DNA of 64,000 bases from JALCLA01 sp965653565 (GTDB lineage: Bacteria > Pseudomonadota > Gammaproteobacteria > Xanthomonadales > Xanthomonadaceae), in assembly GCA_965653565.1 (NCBI GenBank), contig CBFHAI010000021.1, forward strand, positions 8,161-72,160. Reading direction: 5' to 3'. The stretch's first letter is position 1, and every line of letters starts with the position of its first letter. The position numbers were made by a program, and so were the translations under genes. Below the pieces are notes generated by a model that was not told the DNA's origin, ran no database searches, and saw only the letters and a program-made list of their open reading frames with translations. Below, one piece after another: positions 17,979 to 27,419 of this stretch.

Positions 17979-19175
17979 CTACACTTCCGGTCGTCGCCAG
18001 CGGGCGATCACGTCGGCGAGCTGATCGCCGGGCACCGGGCGGCTGATGAGATAACCCTGCGCGCAGGTGCAGCCCAGTTCGGCCAGCATCTGCCATTCCT
18101 CGACCGTTTCCACGCCTTCGGCCACGACGCTGAGATTCAACTTGCGCGCCAGTTCCAGGCTGGCCTCGATGACGGCGCGCTTGCGCGGCTGGTTCGGCGC
18201 GCCGGTGACGAAACCCTGGTCGATCTTCAGTTCGGTGAACGGAATCTGCGAGAGCTGCGACAGCGACGAATAGCCGGTGCCGAAATCGTCGACCGACAGG
18301 CCGAAGCCTTTCAGCCGCAGTCGCGCCAGCACGTTGAGCGCGTGCGCGGCCTCGCCCATCACCGAACTCTCGGTCAGTTCGAGCACGACTTCGCGCGGAT
18401 CGACGCCGTGGCTGCGCACGATGTGCTGGAAGCGATCGGCGGCCGCCACGTCGATCAGATTCAACATCGAGACGTTGACCGAAATCTTCAGATGGATGCC
18501 GCTGCGCGCCCAGCGCGATTTCCAGGCGCAGGCTTTTTCCAGGATGCGGTCGGTGAGCCGGTCGATCAGTTGCTCGCGTTCGATCGCCGGGATGAACATC
18601 GCCGGCCGCACGATCTGTCCATCCGGCCGGCGCCAGCGCGCCAGCGCTTCGACGCCGATCACCTGGCCGTTGCTGAAGGTGACCTGCGGCTGGAAGAACG
18701 GCAGGAATTCGTCGCGCGCCAGGCCTTCGGCGATCGCATCGGTGCTCACTTCGATGTGGGCTTCGTCTTCGTCGGCATCCGGATGGATGTCGAACAGGGC
18801 CAGCACATCGGCCAGCTTCGGCGCCGTCATCGGTTTCTCGACGCAGCCGAGCACGCGCAGGCCGTAGGCACGCGCCATCGATTGCACGGTGTTGAGCAGG
18901 GCCGGATCGAGCGCACTCGCCACCACCACGGCGCGCGCGAGTTTCTTCTGCGCCACGTGGCCGATGAATTCGATGCCGTCCATGCCGGGCATGTCGAGAT
19001 CGACGATCACGACGTCGGGCAGTTCCGGCGCGGCTTCGAGCAGGCGCAAGGCCGATTCGCCGTCGGCCGCTTCGCTGCTGCGCGTGACGCCGACTTCGGC
19101 GAGCAGGCGCAACGCCATGCGACGCTGGAAGCCATGGTCTTCGACGACCATGACGTTCAATTGGGCCAAGCGCAT
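17979..19175 (-). CDS. response regulator with EAL cyclic-di-GMP phosphodiesterase domain
   Basis: A 398-residue cytoplasmic regulator with two domains. The receiver (residues 1-125) carries VEDHGFQRRM and the phospho-aspartate in VIVDLDMPGMDG. The EAL domain (about 145-395) retains the catalytic signature: EALARWR, NVS, ELTESS, DDFGTGYSSL, ELKID, AEGVET and CAQGYLISRP. It should therefore hydrolyse c-di-GMP to pGpG, under control of phosphorylation. Its gene precedes the hybrid kinase gene in the same direction with almost no gap, so the kinase probably tunes phosphodiesterase activity and hence motility or biofilm behaviour (inference). Confidence 0.93.
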   Translation of the reverse strand: MRLAQLNVMVVEDHGFQRRMALRLLAEVGVTRSSEAADGESALRLLEAAPELPDVVIVDLDMPGMDGIEFIGHVAQKKLARAVVVASALDPALLNTVQSMARAYGLRVLGCVEKPMTAPKLADVLALFDIHPDADEDEAHIEVSTDAIAEGLARDEFLPFFQPQVTFSNGQVIGVEALARWRRPDGQIVRPAMFIPAIEREQLIDRLTDRILEKACAWKSRWARSGIHLKISVNVSMLNLIDVAAADRFQHIVRSHGVDPREVVLELTESSVMGEAAHALNVLARLRLKGFGLSVDDFGTGYSSLSQLSQIPFTELKIDQGFVTGAPNQPRKRAVIEASLELARKLNLSVVAEGVETVEEWQMLAELGCTCAQGYLISRPVPGDQLADVIARWRRPEV

Positions 19176-19299
19176 TGCGTCCCCCGCAAGTCGAACGACG
19201 CGCGGTGTCGCGCGCTCGCCGGCAGCCTAACGCGCGCCGATGGCGGCGGGAAGGCGCGGCGAAACGCCGCCTCGGGGCGCAGGACGCGCATGGGGTCGA

Positions 19300-19962
19300 T
19301 TACCGCCCGGCACCGATCTGCTGACGCCAGGCGGCGTAAACGGCTTCGATGGCGAGCTTCTCGTTCGCGGTCCAGTTGCGGGTGGCTTCGGCCAGGCCGC
19401 GCTCCTCGCCCCAGCGGCGCGGATTGCTGTTGACCGCCGAGCGATAGAACTGCACCGCCAGGTCGCGATCGCCGGTCACCCACAGGCCGATCGCATAGGT
19501 GGTCGGCACCCAGATCGGGCGGCCGCCGTGCAGGCGTTCGGCTTCCATCCATTCGGCCAGCGCGCGCCGCGCATCGCCGGCGTTGAACAGCGCCCAGCCG
19601 TAGTTCCAGATCACCTGGCGCAGGACCTTCGAATCGTTCTGCGCCAGCCGGCGCACGTACTCGTATTCGCCCAGGCCGCGCTGGCGCATGCCGCGCGCGA
19701 TCATCAGGTTGGCGTTCTGGATGCGCGCGTTGATGTTCTCCGGGTCGTACTGGAGGATCTGTTCGAGGGTCTGGCGGGCGCGGTTGTCGGTGGGGTCGAT
19801 GGCCTTGGGCACCACCGCGGCCGGGTCGTCCTCGCCGTAGGATTCCAGCACCCTGGGCAGCGGCGCGGCCGCGTCTTGCGCCAGCGCCGACGCCCCGATC
19901 GAAAGCAGCAGCAGCGCGCCCGCCGCGCGCGCCAGCGCGAATGCCTGCCAGCCAGCCCTCAT
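19300..19962 (-). CDS. exported tetratricopeptide-like protein
   Basis: A 220-residue protein with a signal peptide (basic MRAGWQAFALARAAG, hydrophobic core, SALAQ cleavage site near residue 29). It continues with TPR-type helical pairs: ARQTLEQILQYDPENINARI, then segments with WNYGWALFNAGDARRALAEW and GLWVTGDRDLAVQFYRSAV. It probably acts as a periplasmic scaffold; no enzymatic motif is seen. I chose the start at 19962 because the upstream frame has no protein character. It lies 124 bases before the EAL regulator on the same strand. Confidence 0.7.
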   Translation of the reverse strand: MRAGWQAFALARAAGALLLLSIGASALAQDAAAPLPRVLESYGEDDPAAVVPKAIDPTDNRARQTLEQILQYDPENINARIQNANLMIARGMRQRGLGEYEYVRRLAQNDSKVLRQVIWNYGWALFNAGDARRALAEWMEAERLHGGRPIWVPTTYAIGLWVTGDRDLAVQFYRSAVNSNPRRWGEERGLAEATRNWTANEKLAIEAVYAAWRQQIGAGR

Positions 19963-20315
19963 GTCGCCATCCTCTGCACGCCATCCGCCCCGGGATCGAA
20001 GCGGTTCCGAGCATACGCGCGCCCGGCGCGGGCGCACGGCCGGGTCACTCTTGTTTGCATCCCCCGGGTCGTTTGTACCGAGGGGGTTCGCTCCGGGTCG
20101 CAACGAGCCGGGCAGCCCGGCAAAAGCTTCAAGAGCGGGCGCAAGCTTCATGCTTGCGGATTGCATGGCGGCGGGCTGAGCCCGTTCGCATATCGCAAGC
20201 GAATCCAGCCGCGCCTGCGCATTGCCCCGCATTGCGCCGGTCGGCGGCCGGGTGAGCCTGCTTGGCACGGCGCTTGCTGCGACCTGGGACAACCCACCCA
20301 CGTACGAGGCAGGTC
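19963..20315. other. 353-bp divergent intergenic region
   Basis: It separates the TPR protein from the ferritin-like protein. I see no ORF with protein character. It contains CCCCCGGG and CGAGGGGG boxes near 20060-20085 and two AAGCTT sites that could pair across a 14-base loop (20125-20150). Promoters for both genes should lie here, but I cannot identify convincing -35/-10 pairs. Confidence 0.4.
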
Positions 20316-20924
20316 ATGGCTAAGAAAAGTGCAATGTCCGACACCCAGATCGACCTGCTCTACCAGGCGCTGGAAACCGAACAGGGCGGTATCAAGATTT
20401 ACGAGACGGCGATCACCTGCGCGGTGAACGACGACCTGCGCGAGGAATGGACCGAGTACCTCGAAGAAACCCGCCGCCACGAACAGATCCTGCTCGGCGT
20501 GTTCAAGTCGCTGGGGCTCGATCCGAACCTGCGCGTGCCCAGCCGCGACATCGTCGGCGGCATCGGCGAGCAACTCGTCACCGCGATGCAGCAGGCCAAG
20601 GCCAACGGCACGCCGGAACAGGCCGAACTGGTGGCCTGCGAAGCCGTGGTGCTGGCCGAGACCAAAGATCACAGCAACTGGGAACTGCTCGGCCACATCG
20701 CCAAGCACGACAAGGGCGCGCACGCCGCGGTGCTGCAGGCCGCGGTGGACGAAGTGGAAGAGCAGGAAGACCACCACCTGTACCACACCAAGGGCTGGTG
20801 CCGCGAACTGTGGATCCAGGCGCTCGGCTTCGCCGCCGCTTTGCCGCCGCCGGAGGAAGTGCGTCAGGTCGAGACGGCGATCGGCGCGTCGCGCGCCGAA
20901 CAGTCGCGCGAGGATTTCATCTGA
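20316..20924 (+). CDS. ferritin-like di-iron domain protein
   Basis: A 202-residue four-helix-bundle protein. Helix residues expected to bind a di-iron centre are visible as ALETEQGGIKIYE, EETRRHEQ, ACEAVVLAETKDH and EVEEQEDHHLYHTKGW, giving repeated ExxH-type pairs. Proteins of this kind are stress- or iron-related, but no exact activity is assigned. The ATG at 20316 follows GAGGCAGGTC; the second ATG (20334) is an alternative. Three strong hairpins follow the gene (20926-21024). Confidence 0.78.
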   Translation: MAKKSAMSDTQIDLLYQALETEQGGIKIYETAITCAVNDDLREEWTEYLEETRRHEQILLGVFKSLGLDPNLRVPSRDIVGGIGEQLVTAMQQAKANGTPEQAELVACEAVVLAETKDHSNWELLGHIAKHDKGAHAAVLQAAVDEVEEQEDHHLYHTKGWCRELWIQALGFAAALPPPEEVRQVETAIGASRAEQSREDFI

Positions 20925-20925
20925 G

Positions 20926-21024
20926 CATCGGGCGTCCCCGATGTGGCCAATGCCCGGCTCGCGATGCCCTTGCCCGGCATCGCGGGCCGGGCGGCGGGCG
21001 GTTCGGCGCGCTAGCGCGCTGAAC
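20926..21024. repeat. cluster of three hairpins between ferritin-like gene and corA
   Basis: Hairpin 1: CATCGGG/CCCGATG (20926-20943). Hairpin 2: a 17-bp stem with a single G-U, 20952-20968 with 20976-20992. Hairpin 3: a near-perfect 24-base palindrome at 21001-21024 centred on GCGCTAGCGC. No T-run follows, so they are more like 3'-end or attenuating structures than simple terminators. Confidence 0.65.
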
Positions 21025-21040
21025 CGGGCCCGCACGGATC

Positions 21041-22111
21041 ATGGTGAGCAGCCGGCGGACATCGCGAGCAGCGCAGCGCGCCGGGCGTGATGTCCGCAAC
21101 ACCGCCAACGGTCAGCCCACGCCTACCGAACCCAATGCGGAACCGGTGTTCCACGCGGCGTTGTATTCCTATGCCGAACCGCCGCGCGAAGTGTCGCCCG
21201 GCGAGCTCGGCAAGTTTTCGGTATCGCAGAAACAATTATTGTGGGTGCATCTGTGCGATCCGGATGACGATCTTCTGGCGCACGTCGCCGCCGCGCTGCA
21301 ACTGCCCGACACCGCGCAAGGGTTTCTGGCACACGACGATCCGGCGCCTCAGCTGAGCAATTTCCTGACCTTCTTCGGCGTGCGCGTGATCGCCACCCGC
21401 CTGCATGCGTCCACGCTGCTGTTCGAAGCCACGCCGCTGGCCATCGTCTGCGGCGCCAACGTCATCGTGACGCGCACCGACCGGCCGCTGGCCTGCGTCA
21501 CCGAATTGCGCGAGCGTCAGCACGAGAATCACGAAGTCGGCTCACTGAGTTCGGAAAGTTTCGCGGTCGCCCTGCTCGACGGTCACCTGGCGACTTATTT
21601 CGAGGCGATGTCGCGCCTGGAAGAAGAAGTCGAACATCTGGAAGTGGCGATCCTGGCCAACCGCCAGTACAACTGTCTGGAGCTGCTGCGCAAACTGCGG
21701 CAAGCCTCGTCGCGCCTGCGCCGGCTGCTGGCGGCGCATCGCGTGGTGTTCTCCGGCCTGGCGCGTCCGGATTTCCAACCGAACCAGGAACAGACGGTCA
21801 ATGCGCACTACGCCGCGCTCGATGCGCGTTTCGACCGCGCCATCGACATGGTCGAACACGGCCGCGACCTCGTCGTCGGCAGCTTCGAACTGTTCACCAC
21901 GCGCGCGGCGATGTCGACCAACCAGACGATGCAGGTGCTGACCTTCGTCACGGTGCTGATCGGCGTGCTGGCCGTGGTGGCCGGCGTGCTCGGGATGAAC
22001 TTCGCGGCCTCGTTCTTCGAGGCGCGGCAGGGCTTCTGGTACGCCGTCGGCAGCATGATCGGCATCGCGGTGCTCGCGCTCTGGATCGGTCGGCGACGAC
22101 GCTGGTTCTGA
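21041..22111 (+). CDS. CorA-family divalent metal (Mg2+) transporter
   Basis: A 356-residue protein with a long cytoplasmic N-terminal domain (about residues 1-290) rich in charged helices (EAMSRLEEEVEHLEVAILA). Two C-terminal membrane helices follow. The first ends in the signature GMN (VLGMNFAASFFE), which forms the selectivity filter of CorA channels. The terminus IGRRRRWF is the basic tail typical of the family. CorA members carry Mg2+ or, in the ZntB branch, Zn2+; I cannot separate these from sequence. Start ATG 21041; a later start is possible because the first 35 residues are low in conservation. Confidence 0.9.
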   Translation: MVSSRRTSRAAQRAGRDVRNTANGQPTPTEPNAEPVFHAALYSYAEPPREVSPGELGKFSVSQKQLLWVHLCDPDDDLLAHVAAALQLPDTAQGFLAHDDPAPQLSNFLTFFGVRVIATRLHASTLLFEATPLAIVCGANVIVTRTDRPLACVTELRERQHENHEVGSLSSESFAVALLDGHLATYFEAMSRLEEEVEHLEVAILANRQYNCLELLRKLRQASSRLRRLLAAHRVVFSGLARPDFQPNQEQTVNAHYAALDARFDRAIDMVEHGRDLVVGSFELFTTRAAMSTNQTMQVLTFVTVLIGVLAVVAGVLGMNFAASFFEARQGFWYAVGSMIGIAVLALWIGRRRRWF

Positions 22112-22130
22112 GGTCGCCGACCGCGGCCGG

Positions 22131-22285
22131 CTATCGCGCGTTGGCGCGCACGCCGGAAAGGATGCCGTAGAACTCGCCGCACCGCGGATGCTCGGCCGAG
22201 AAGCGCGCGCTGAAGCCGACGCTGGTGACTCGATGTCTTGCATCACGATATCGCCTTCGCCGCCGTCGCAGCATTCGTCCGGCAC
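22131..22285 (-). pseudogene. possible frameshifted small gene remnant
   Basis: Read on the minus strand from GTG 22285, one frame gives VPDECCDGGEGDIVMQDIE. Shifting by one base gives VTSVGFSARFSAEHPRCGEF and a stop at 22131. Each half looks protein-like and the join is at about 22230. A one-base deletion or a sequencing error would explain it. No family recognised; this may be chance. Confidence 0.25.
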
Positions 22286-22402
22286 GGAAGGACGTCGGCC
22301 TCGGCGATCGGCCGAGTGTTGCAGCGCCTTGCCCGGTTCCGGAGGAGGAGAAGCAAGCCGCTCGAGTCCACGTGCGGTATGGCGACCGGTTCGCCCGCGA
22401 CC

Positions 22403-23554
22403 TCAGCCGCGCGCCGCCAGCGCCGCCAAGAGCGGCTCGATCTTTCTTTCCTGCGCGATGCGCCGCGGCGACTGGCCTTCCTTCGGCGCCAGATCGGCGT
22501 CGGCCCCCAGCTGCACCAGCAGCACCGCGATCTCGGGCTGTTGATTGGTGGCCCACAGCAGCGGCGTGGCGAGTTCGCTGTCGAGCGCGTCGATCGGCGC
22601 GCCGCGTTGCACCAGCAATCGCACGGTATCGGGCTGGCCAGCCGCCGCGGCCAGATGCAGCGCGCTCAATTGCAGGCCGTTCGCCGCGGCCCGATGCGCG
22701 AGATTCGCGCCGCGCTCGAGCAGCAACGCGACGACGTCGGCGTGGCCGTCGCGCGCCGCTTCCATCAGCGCGGTGAAGCCGATCGGATCGGTCGCGTCAA
22801 TCCTGGCGCCGGCATCGAGTAGCGCGCTCGCCATCGCAAGATCGCCGCGGCGCGCCGCAGCCGACAACGCCGTGCGATGGGTCGAATCCAGCGCATCGAC
22901 GCCGACGCCACCGGCGAGTGCGGTACGCAATGCCGCGACATCGCCGCTCTCGACCGCAGCGAACAAGGCCGCCTCGTTGTCGGCCAGCGGCCGACGCCGC
23001 TGCAGATAGTCGGTATAACGCTGCACCAGATTCTGGTGACCGCGCCGCATCGCCACGTCGAGCGCGTTGCCATGACCGAACAAGGTGGCGTCGATACCGC
23101 GCGCCAGCAGCAGTTCGGCGATTTCCGCATCGCCGTAGAAGGTCGCCCAGTTCAGCGCCGAATCGCCGGCCTTGTCGGTCAGGTTGACGGCGGCGCCGCT
23201 GTCGAGCAGCAACTGCGTCATGGCGGCATCGCGATTGTTCACCGCCAGCATCAGCGCGGTGGCGTTGTAGTAGCTCGCATGCCGCACATCCGGATCGGCC
23301 CCGCCGTCGAGCAGCAGCTTCGCGATCGCCGGCTGCTTGCGCACCACGGCCACCACCAGCGGCGCCGACTGTTCCGGCTTGCCGAGCACGGTGGCCGGCA
23401 CGCCGGCTTCGAGCAGCGCTCGCACCTGGGCCGCGTCGTCGGCCTTGATCGCGGCGATCAACTCGTCGTAGCCGGCCGCGCGACTCGACCCCGAAAGCAG
23501 CAAACCGCAGGCCGCCAGCAGCGGCAGCACGAAGGAAAAGGCGGAACGTTTCAT
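22403..23554 (-). CDS. exported ankyrin-repeat protein
   Basis: A 383-residue protein. Residues 1-27 form a signal peptide. The LPLLAAC sequence could be a lipobox, but a cleavage at SSRA-A is equally possible. About nine ankyrin repeats follow: for example APLVVAVVRKQPAIAKLLLD, TALMLAVNNRDAAMTQLLLD, TALSAAARRGDLAMASALLD and TALMEAARDGHADVVALLLE, with the conserved TALxxAAxxGxxxxVxLLL pattern. Such periplasmic ankyrin proteins often accompany catalase or other partners; none is seen next to it. I chose the ATG at 23554 because it opens the signal peptide. Confidence 0.85.
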   Translation of the reverse strand: MKRSAFSFVLPLLAACGLLLSGSSRAAGYDELIAAIKADDAAQVRALLEAGVPATVLGKPEQSAPLVVAVVRKQPAIAKLLLDGGADPDVRHASYYNATALMLAVNNRDAAMTQLLLDSGAAVNLTDKAGDSALNWATFYGDAEIAELLLARGIDATLFGHGNALDVAMRRGHQNLVQRYTDYLQRRRPLADNEAALFAAVESGDVAALRTALAGGVGVDALDSTHRTALSAAARRGDLAMASALLDAGARIDATDPIGFTALMEAARDGHADVVALLLERGANLAHRAAANGLQLSALHLAAAAGQPDTVRLLVQRGAPIDALDSELATPLLWATNQQPEIAVLLVQLGADADLAPKEGQSPRRIAQERKIEPLLAALAARG

Positions 23555-23854
23555 CGATCGGTTATCCGTGGCTGGCAACGCTCGGAATGAGCGCAGCCAG
23601 TTAACGAAACTTCGCCGCGACGCTGGTCGTCCGCTGGCCGCCCGCCGAAGGCATCTCGTCGCTTTGGGCGACTTCACGCCGGGGTCCGCAGGAAAACATC
23701 GTCGCAACGGCCGGGCTCGGCCTAACCGCCGCTCTGCGCGCAGCGCTCGACCCGGGGCAGGCGGCGCCGGGTCGCCCCGCCCCGCCTGCTACAATTTGGA
23801 GGATTTGCTCTAGCCCGGGCGGCCCGCCGCCGCCCCCTGCCACAGGTTCCCCGC

Positions 23855-26800
23855 ATGTCTGCCATCGCCCCCCTCGCCCCGCGTCCGCCGGTCGATACCG
23901 CCTACACGCTCGAGGACAAATACACGCGCGCCGAAGGCCGCATCTATCTCTCCGGCGTGCAGGCGCTGGTGCGCCTGCCGCTGATGCAGCAGATGCGCGA
24001 TCGCGCGGCGGGCCTCAACACCGGCGGCTTCATCTCCGGCTACCGCGGCTCGCCGCTCGGCGGTTTCGATCTCGAACTGTGGAAGGCCAAGAAGCATTTG
24101 AAGGCCTCCAACATCGAGTTCACTCCGGGCCTGAACGAAGATCTCGGCGCCACCATGGTGTGGGGCACGCAGCAGACCAACCTGTTCCCCGGCGCCACCG
24201 TCGATGGCGTGTTCTCGATGTGGTACGGCAAGGGTCCCGGCGTCGATCGCTGCGGCGACGTGTTCAAGCACGGCAACGCCGCCGGCACCTCGAAGTTCGG
24301 TGGCGTGCTGGCGCTGGCGGCCGACGATCACGCCTGCCGTTCGTCGACGCTGCCGCACGGCTCGGAACTGGAATTCGAGTCGGCGATGATGCCGGTGCTC
24401 AACCCGGCCGGCGTGCAGGACATCCTCGACATGGGCCTGCTCGGCTGGGCCATGTCGCGCTACACCGGCCGCTGGATCGGCTTCAAGACGATCGCCGAAA
24501 CGGTGGAATCGTCGGCCTCGGTGATCGTCAATCCGCACCAGCTCGACATCGTGCTGCCGGGCGATTTCGAACTGCCGGAAGGCGGCTTGAACATCCGCTG
24601 GCCCGATCCGCCGCTGAACCAGGAAATGCGCCTGCATCGCTACGCCGTCGCCGCGGCGCAGGCCTTCGCGCGCGCCAACCACATCGACAAGATCATCTTC
24701 GATTCGCCGAAGGCGCGCCTTGGCATCGTCACCACCGGCAAGAGCTATCTCGACGTGCTGCAGGCGCTCGAATATCTCGGCATCGATCACAAGGACGCCG
24801 AAGCGATCGGCATCCGCGTCTACAAGGTCGGCATGACCTGGCCGCTCGAACCGCACGGCATCCGCGATTTCGCGCGCGGCCTCGAAGACATCATCGTGGT
24901 CGAGGAAAAGCGCTCCTTCATCGAACGCCAGATGAAGGAAGACATGTACAACTGGTCGACGCGTCCGTCGATCGTCGGCAAGCACGACGAAACCGGCGCG
25001 TGGATCCTGCCGAGCACCAACGAACTCACGCCGGCCACGATCGCCGGCGTCATCGCCAAGCGGCTGATGCGTTTCCATCGCAGCGAAGCGATGGAACAGC
25101 GTTTGCGCTGGATGGAAGCCAAGGAAGCCGAACTGGCGCAGCCGCGCGCGAATTTCCCGCGCGTGCCGCACTACTGCTCGGGCTGCCCGCACAACACCTC
25201 GACCAAGGTGCCGGAAGGCTCGCGCGCGCTCGGCGGCATCGGTTGCCATTACATGGTGACCTGGATGGATCGCAAGACCGATACCTTCACCCACATGGGC
25301 GGCGAAGGCGTGACCTGGGCCGGACAGGCGCCTTTCACCAGCGAAAAACACGTTTTCCAGAACCTCGGCGACGGCACTTACTTCCATTCGGGCTCGCTGG
25401 CGATCCGCCAGTCGATCGCGGCGAAGGTGAACATCACTTATAAAGTTTTGTTCAACGACGCCGTCGCGATGACCGGCGGCCAGCCGGTGGACGGCACGCT
25501 GACCGTGCCGGCCGTGGCGCACCAGATGCGAGCGGAAGGCGTGGAAACGATCGTCGTGGTATCCGACGACATCGAGAAATGGAGCAAGCCGGAAATCTTC
25601 CCGGGTGGCGTACAGTTCTTCGATCGCGATCAGCTCGACACCGTGCAGAAAACGCTGCGCGAGGTGCCCGGCGTCAGCGTCATCATCTACGACCAGACCT
25701 GCGCCACCGAAAAGCGCCGCCGCCGCAAGCGCGGCAAGATGGTCGACCCGCAGAAGCGCGTGGTGATCAATTCGCTGGTGTGCGAAGGCTGCGGCGACTG
25801 CGGCGAGAAATCGTTCTGCGTGAGCGTGCTGCCGAAGGAAACCGAATTCGGCCGCAAGCGCGAAATCGATCAATCCGGTTGCAACAAGGACTATTCCTGC
25901 GTCAAAGGCTTCTGCCCGAGTTTCGTCACCGTGCACGGCGGCCAGCTGCGCAAGAAGAAGGGTGTGAATTCGGCCGAACTGTTTGCCTCGCTGCCGACGC
26001 CCGCTCTGCCGACGCTCGATCAGCCGTGGAATATCCTGATCACCGGCGTGGGCGGCACCGGTGTCGTGACGATCGGCGCACTGCTCGGCATGGCCGGGCA
26101 CCTGGAAGGCAAGGGCGCGACCGTGCTCGATCAAACCGGCCTGGCGCAGAAAGGCGGCGCGGTCACCACGCACATCCGCATCGCCAACTCCCCGGCCGAC
26201 ATCCACGCCGTGCGCATCGCGGCCGGCGAGGCGGATCTGGTTCTCGGCTGCGACATGGTCGTCGTCAACGATTACTGGGCGCTGTCGAAGATCCGCGCCG
26301 ATCGCACCAAAGTCGTGCTGAATACTTATGAAGCGATGCCGGGCCCCTTCACCATGAAGCCCGACATGCAGTTCCCGGCGAACGACATCGTCGCGGCGGT
26401 GAAGACCGCGCTCGGCAGCCGCGACCCGATGCTGGTCGACTCGACCGCGCTCGCCACCGCCCTGCTCGGCGACTCGATCGCCACCAATCTCTTCATGCTC
26501 GGCTACGCCTGGCAGCAGGGCCTGGTGCCGCTGTCGTTCGAATCGATCGACCGCGCCATCGAACTCAATGGCGCCGCCGTGAAGATGAATCGCGAAGCCT
26601 TCGCGTGGGGACGCCTGGCCTCGGTGAACCTGCCGGCCGTGATCGAGGCTGCCGGCTCGAAATCGGGTGCCTCCAATAACGACGTTATTGAACTGCCACT
26701 CGACGACAGCCGGCTGTCGCAGTCGCTCGACGAACGCATCGCGCGCCGCGTGAAATTCCTCACCGACTACCAGAACGCCGCCTACGCAAAACGCTATTCC

Positions 26801-27376
26801 GATCTGGTTGCGAAAGTGCGCGCGGCCGAATCGCAGAAGGCGCCCAGTTCGACGGCACTCTCCGAGGCCGTAGCGCGCTACGCCTTCAAACTGATGGCCT
26901 ACAAGGACGAGTACGAAGTCGCCCGCCTCTACACCGACACCAAATTCAAAGAGAAGGTCGCGCAGCAGTTCGAAGGCAATTACAAATTGCACTTCAACCT
27001 GGCCCCGCCGATGTTCTCGAAGAAGGACGCCGACGGCCACCTGGTGAAAACCGAATTCGGCAGCTGGATGATGCCGGCCTTCCGCGTGCTGGCGAAGTTC
27101 AAGGGCCTGCGCGGCACGATGTTCGATATCTTCGGCTACACCGAAGAACGCCGCACCGAACGCAAGCTGATCGAGGACTATTTCGCGCGCATCGAAATGC
27201 TGCTCGCAGGCTTGAACGGCGGCAACGTACTGCTCGCGGCCGATATCGCGTCGATTCCCGAACTGATCCGCGGCTACGGCCACGTCAAGGAAAAGCACCT
27301 CGAACGCGCGCTCAAGAAACAGGAAGAACTGCTCGACGAATGGCGCAATCCGCTATCGATCAAGCTGGTTGCATAG
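23855..27376 (+). CDS. indolepyruvate ferredoxin oxidoreductase, fused single-chain form
   Basis: A 1173-residue enzyme of the 2-oxoacid:acceptor oxidoreductase superfamily, which decarboxylates aryl- or branched 2-oxoacids to acyl-CoA using TPP and iron-sulfur centres. The alpha part includes GFISGYRGSPLGGFD. The TPP-binding region has GIGCHYMVTWMD and NLGDGTYFHSG (about residues 455-520). The [4Fe-4S] region has CEGCGDCGEKSFC and SCVKGFCPSF (about 640-690). The gamma domain begins ILITGVGGTGVVTIGALLGM (about 725). This long fused version is found in aerobic proteobacteria and probably salvages aromatic or branched amino-acid keto acids. A TACAAT hexamer at 23790-23795 is a possible -10 element. 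Confidence 0.93.
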   Translation: MSAIAPLAPRPPVDTAYTLEDKYTRAEGRIYLSGVQALVRLPLMQQMRDRAAGLNTGGFISGYRGSPLGGFDLELWKAKKHLKASNIEFTPGLNEDLGATMVWGTQQTNLFPGATVDGVFSMWYGKGPGVDRCGDVFKHGNAAGTSKFGGVLALAADDHACRSSTLPHGSELEFESAMMPVLNPAGVQDILDMGLLGWAMSRYTGRWIGFKTIAETVESSASVIVNPHQLDIVLPGDFELPEGGLNIRWPDPPLNQEMRLHRYAVAAAQAFARANHIDKIIFDSPKARLGIVTTGKSYLDVLQALEYLGIDHKDAEAIGIRVYKVGMTWPLEPHGIRDFARGLEDIIVVEEKRSFIERQMKEDMYNWSTRPSIVGKHDETGAWILPSTNELTPATIAGVIAKRLMRFHRSEAMEQRLRWMEAKEAELAQPRANFPRVPHYCSGCPHNTSTKVPEGSRALGGIGCHYMVTWMDRKTDTFTHMGGEGVTWAGQAPFTSEKHVFQNLGDGTYFHSGSLAIRQSIAAKVNITYKVLFNDAVAMTGGQPVDGTLTVPAVAHQMRAEGVETIVVVSDDIEKWSKPEIFPGGVQFFDRDQLDTVQKTLREVPGVSVIIYDQTCATEKRRRRKRGKMVDPQKRVVINSLVCEGCGDCGEKSFCVSVLPKETEFGRKREIDQSGCNKDYSCVKGFCPSFVTVHGGQLRKKKGVNSAELFASLPTPALPTLDQPWNILITGVGGTGVVTIGALLGMAGHLEGKGATVLDQTGLAQKGGAVTTHIRIANSPADIHAVRIAAGEADLVLGCDMVVVNDYWALSKIRADRTKVVLNTYEAMPGPFTMKPDMQFPANDIVAAVKTALGSRDPMLVDSTALATALLGDSIATNLFMLGYAWQQGLVPLSFESIDRAIELNGAAVKMNREAFAWGRLASVNLPAVIEAAGSKSGASNNDVIELPLDDSRLSQSLDERIARRVKFLTDYQNAAYAKRYSDLVAKVRAAESQKAPSSTALSEAVARYAFKLMAYKDEYEVARLYTDTKFKEKVAQQFEGNYKLHFNLAPPMFSKKDADGHLVKTEFGSWMMPAFRVLAKFKGLRGTMFDIFGYTEERRTERKLIEDYFARIEMLLAGLNGGNVLLAADIASIPELIRGYGHVKEKHLERALKKQEELLDEWRNPLSIKLVA

Positions 27377-27419
27377 CCTGCCCTGGCCGCCGCCCGCAGG
27401 CGGCGCTGGGTTCGAGCGG

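Noticed and set aside
14604..19433. A 1609-codon plus-strand open frame across the kinase and EAL genes
   Set aside because: Its translation is low-complexity (Arg, His, Gln and Ala rich) and entirely antisense to two genes with intact catalytic motifs; long antisense frames are expected at this GC content.
23810..27298. A 1162-codon minus-strand open frame opposite the indolepyruvate oxidoreductase
   Set aside because: It has the same low-complexity antisense character; the plus-strand gene shows TPP and iron-sulfur motifs throughout.
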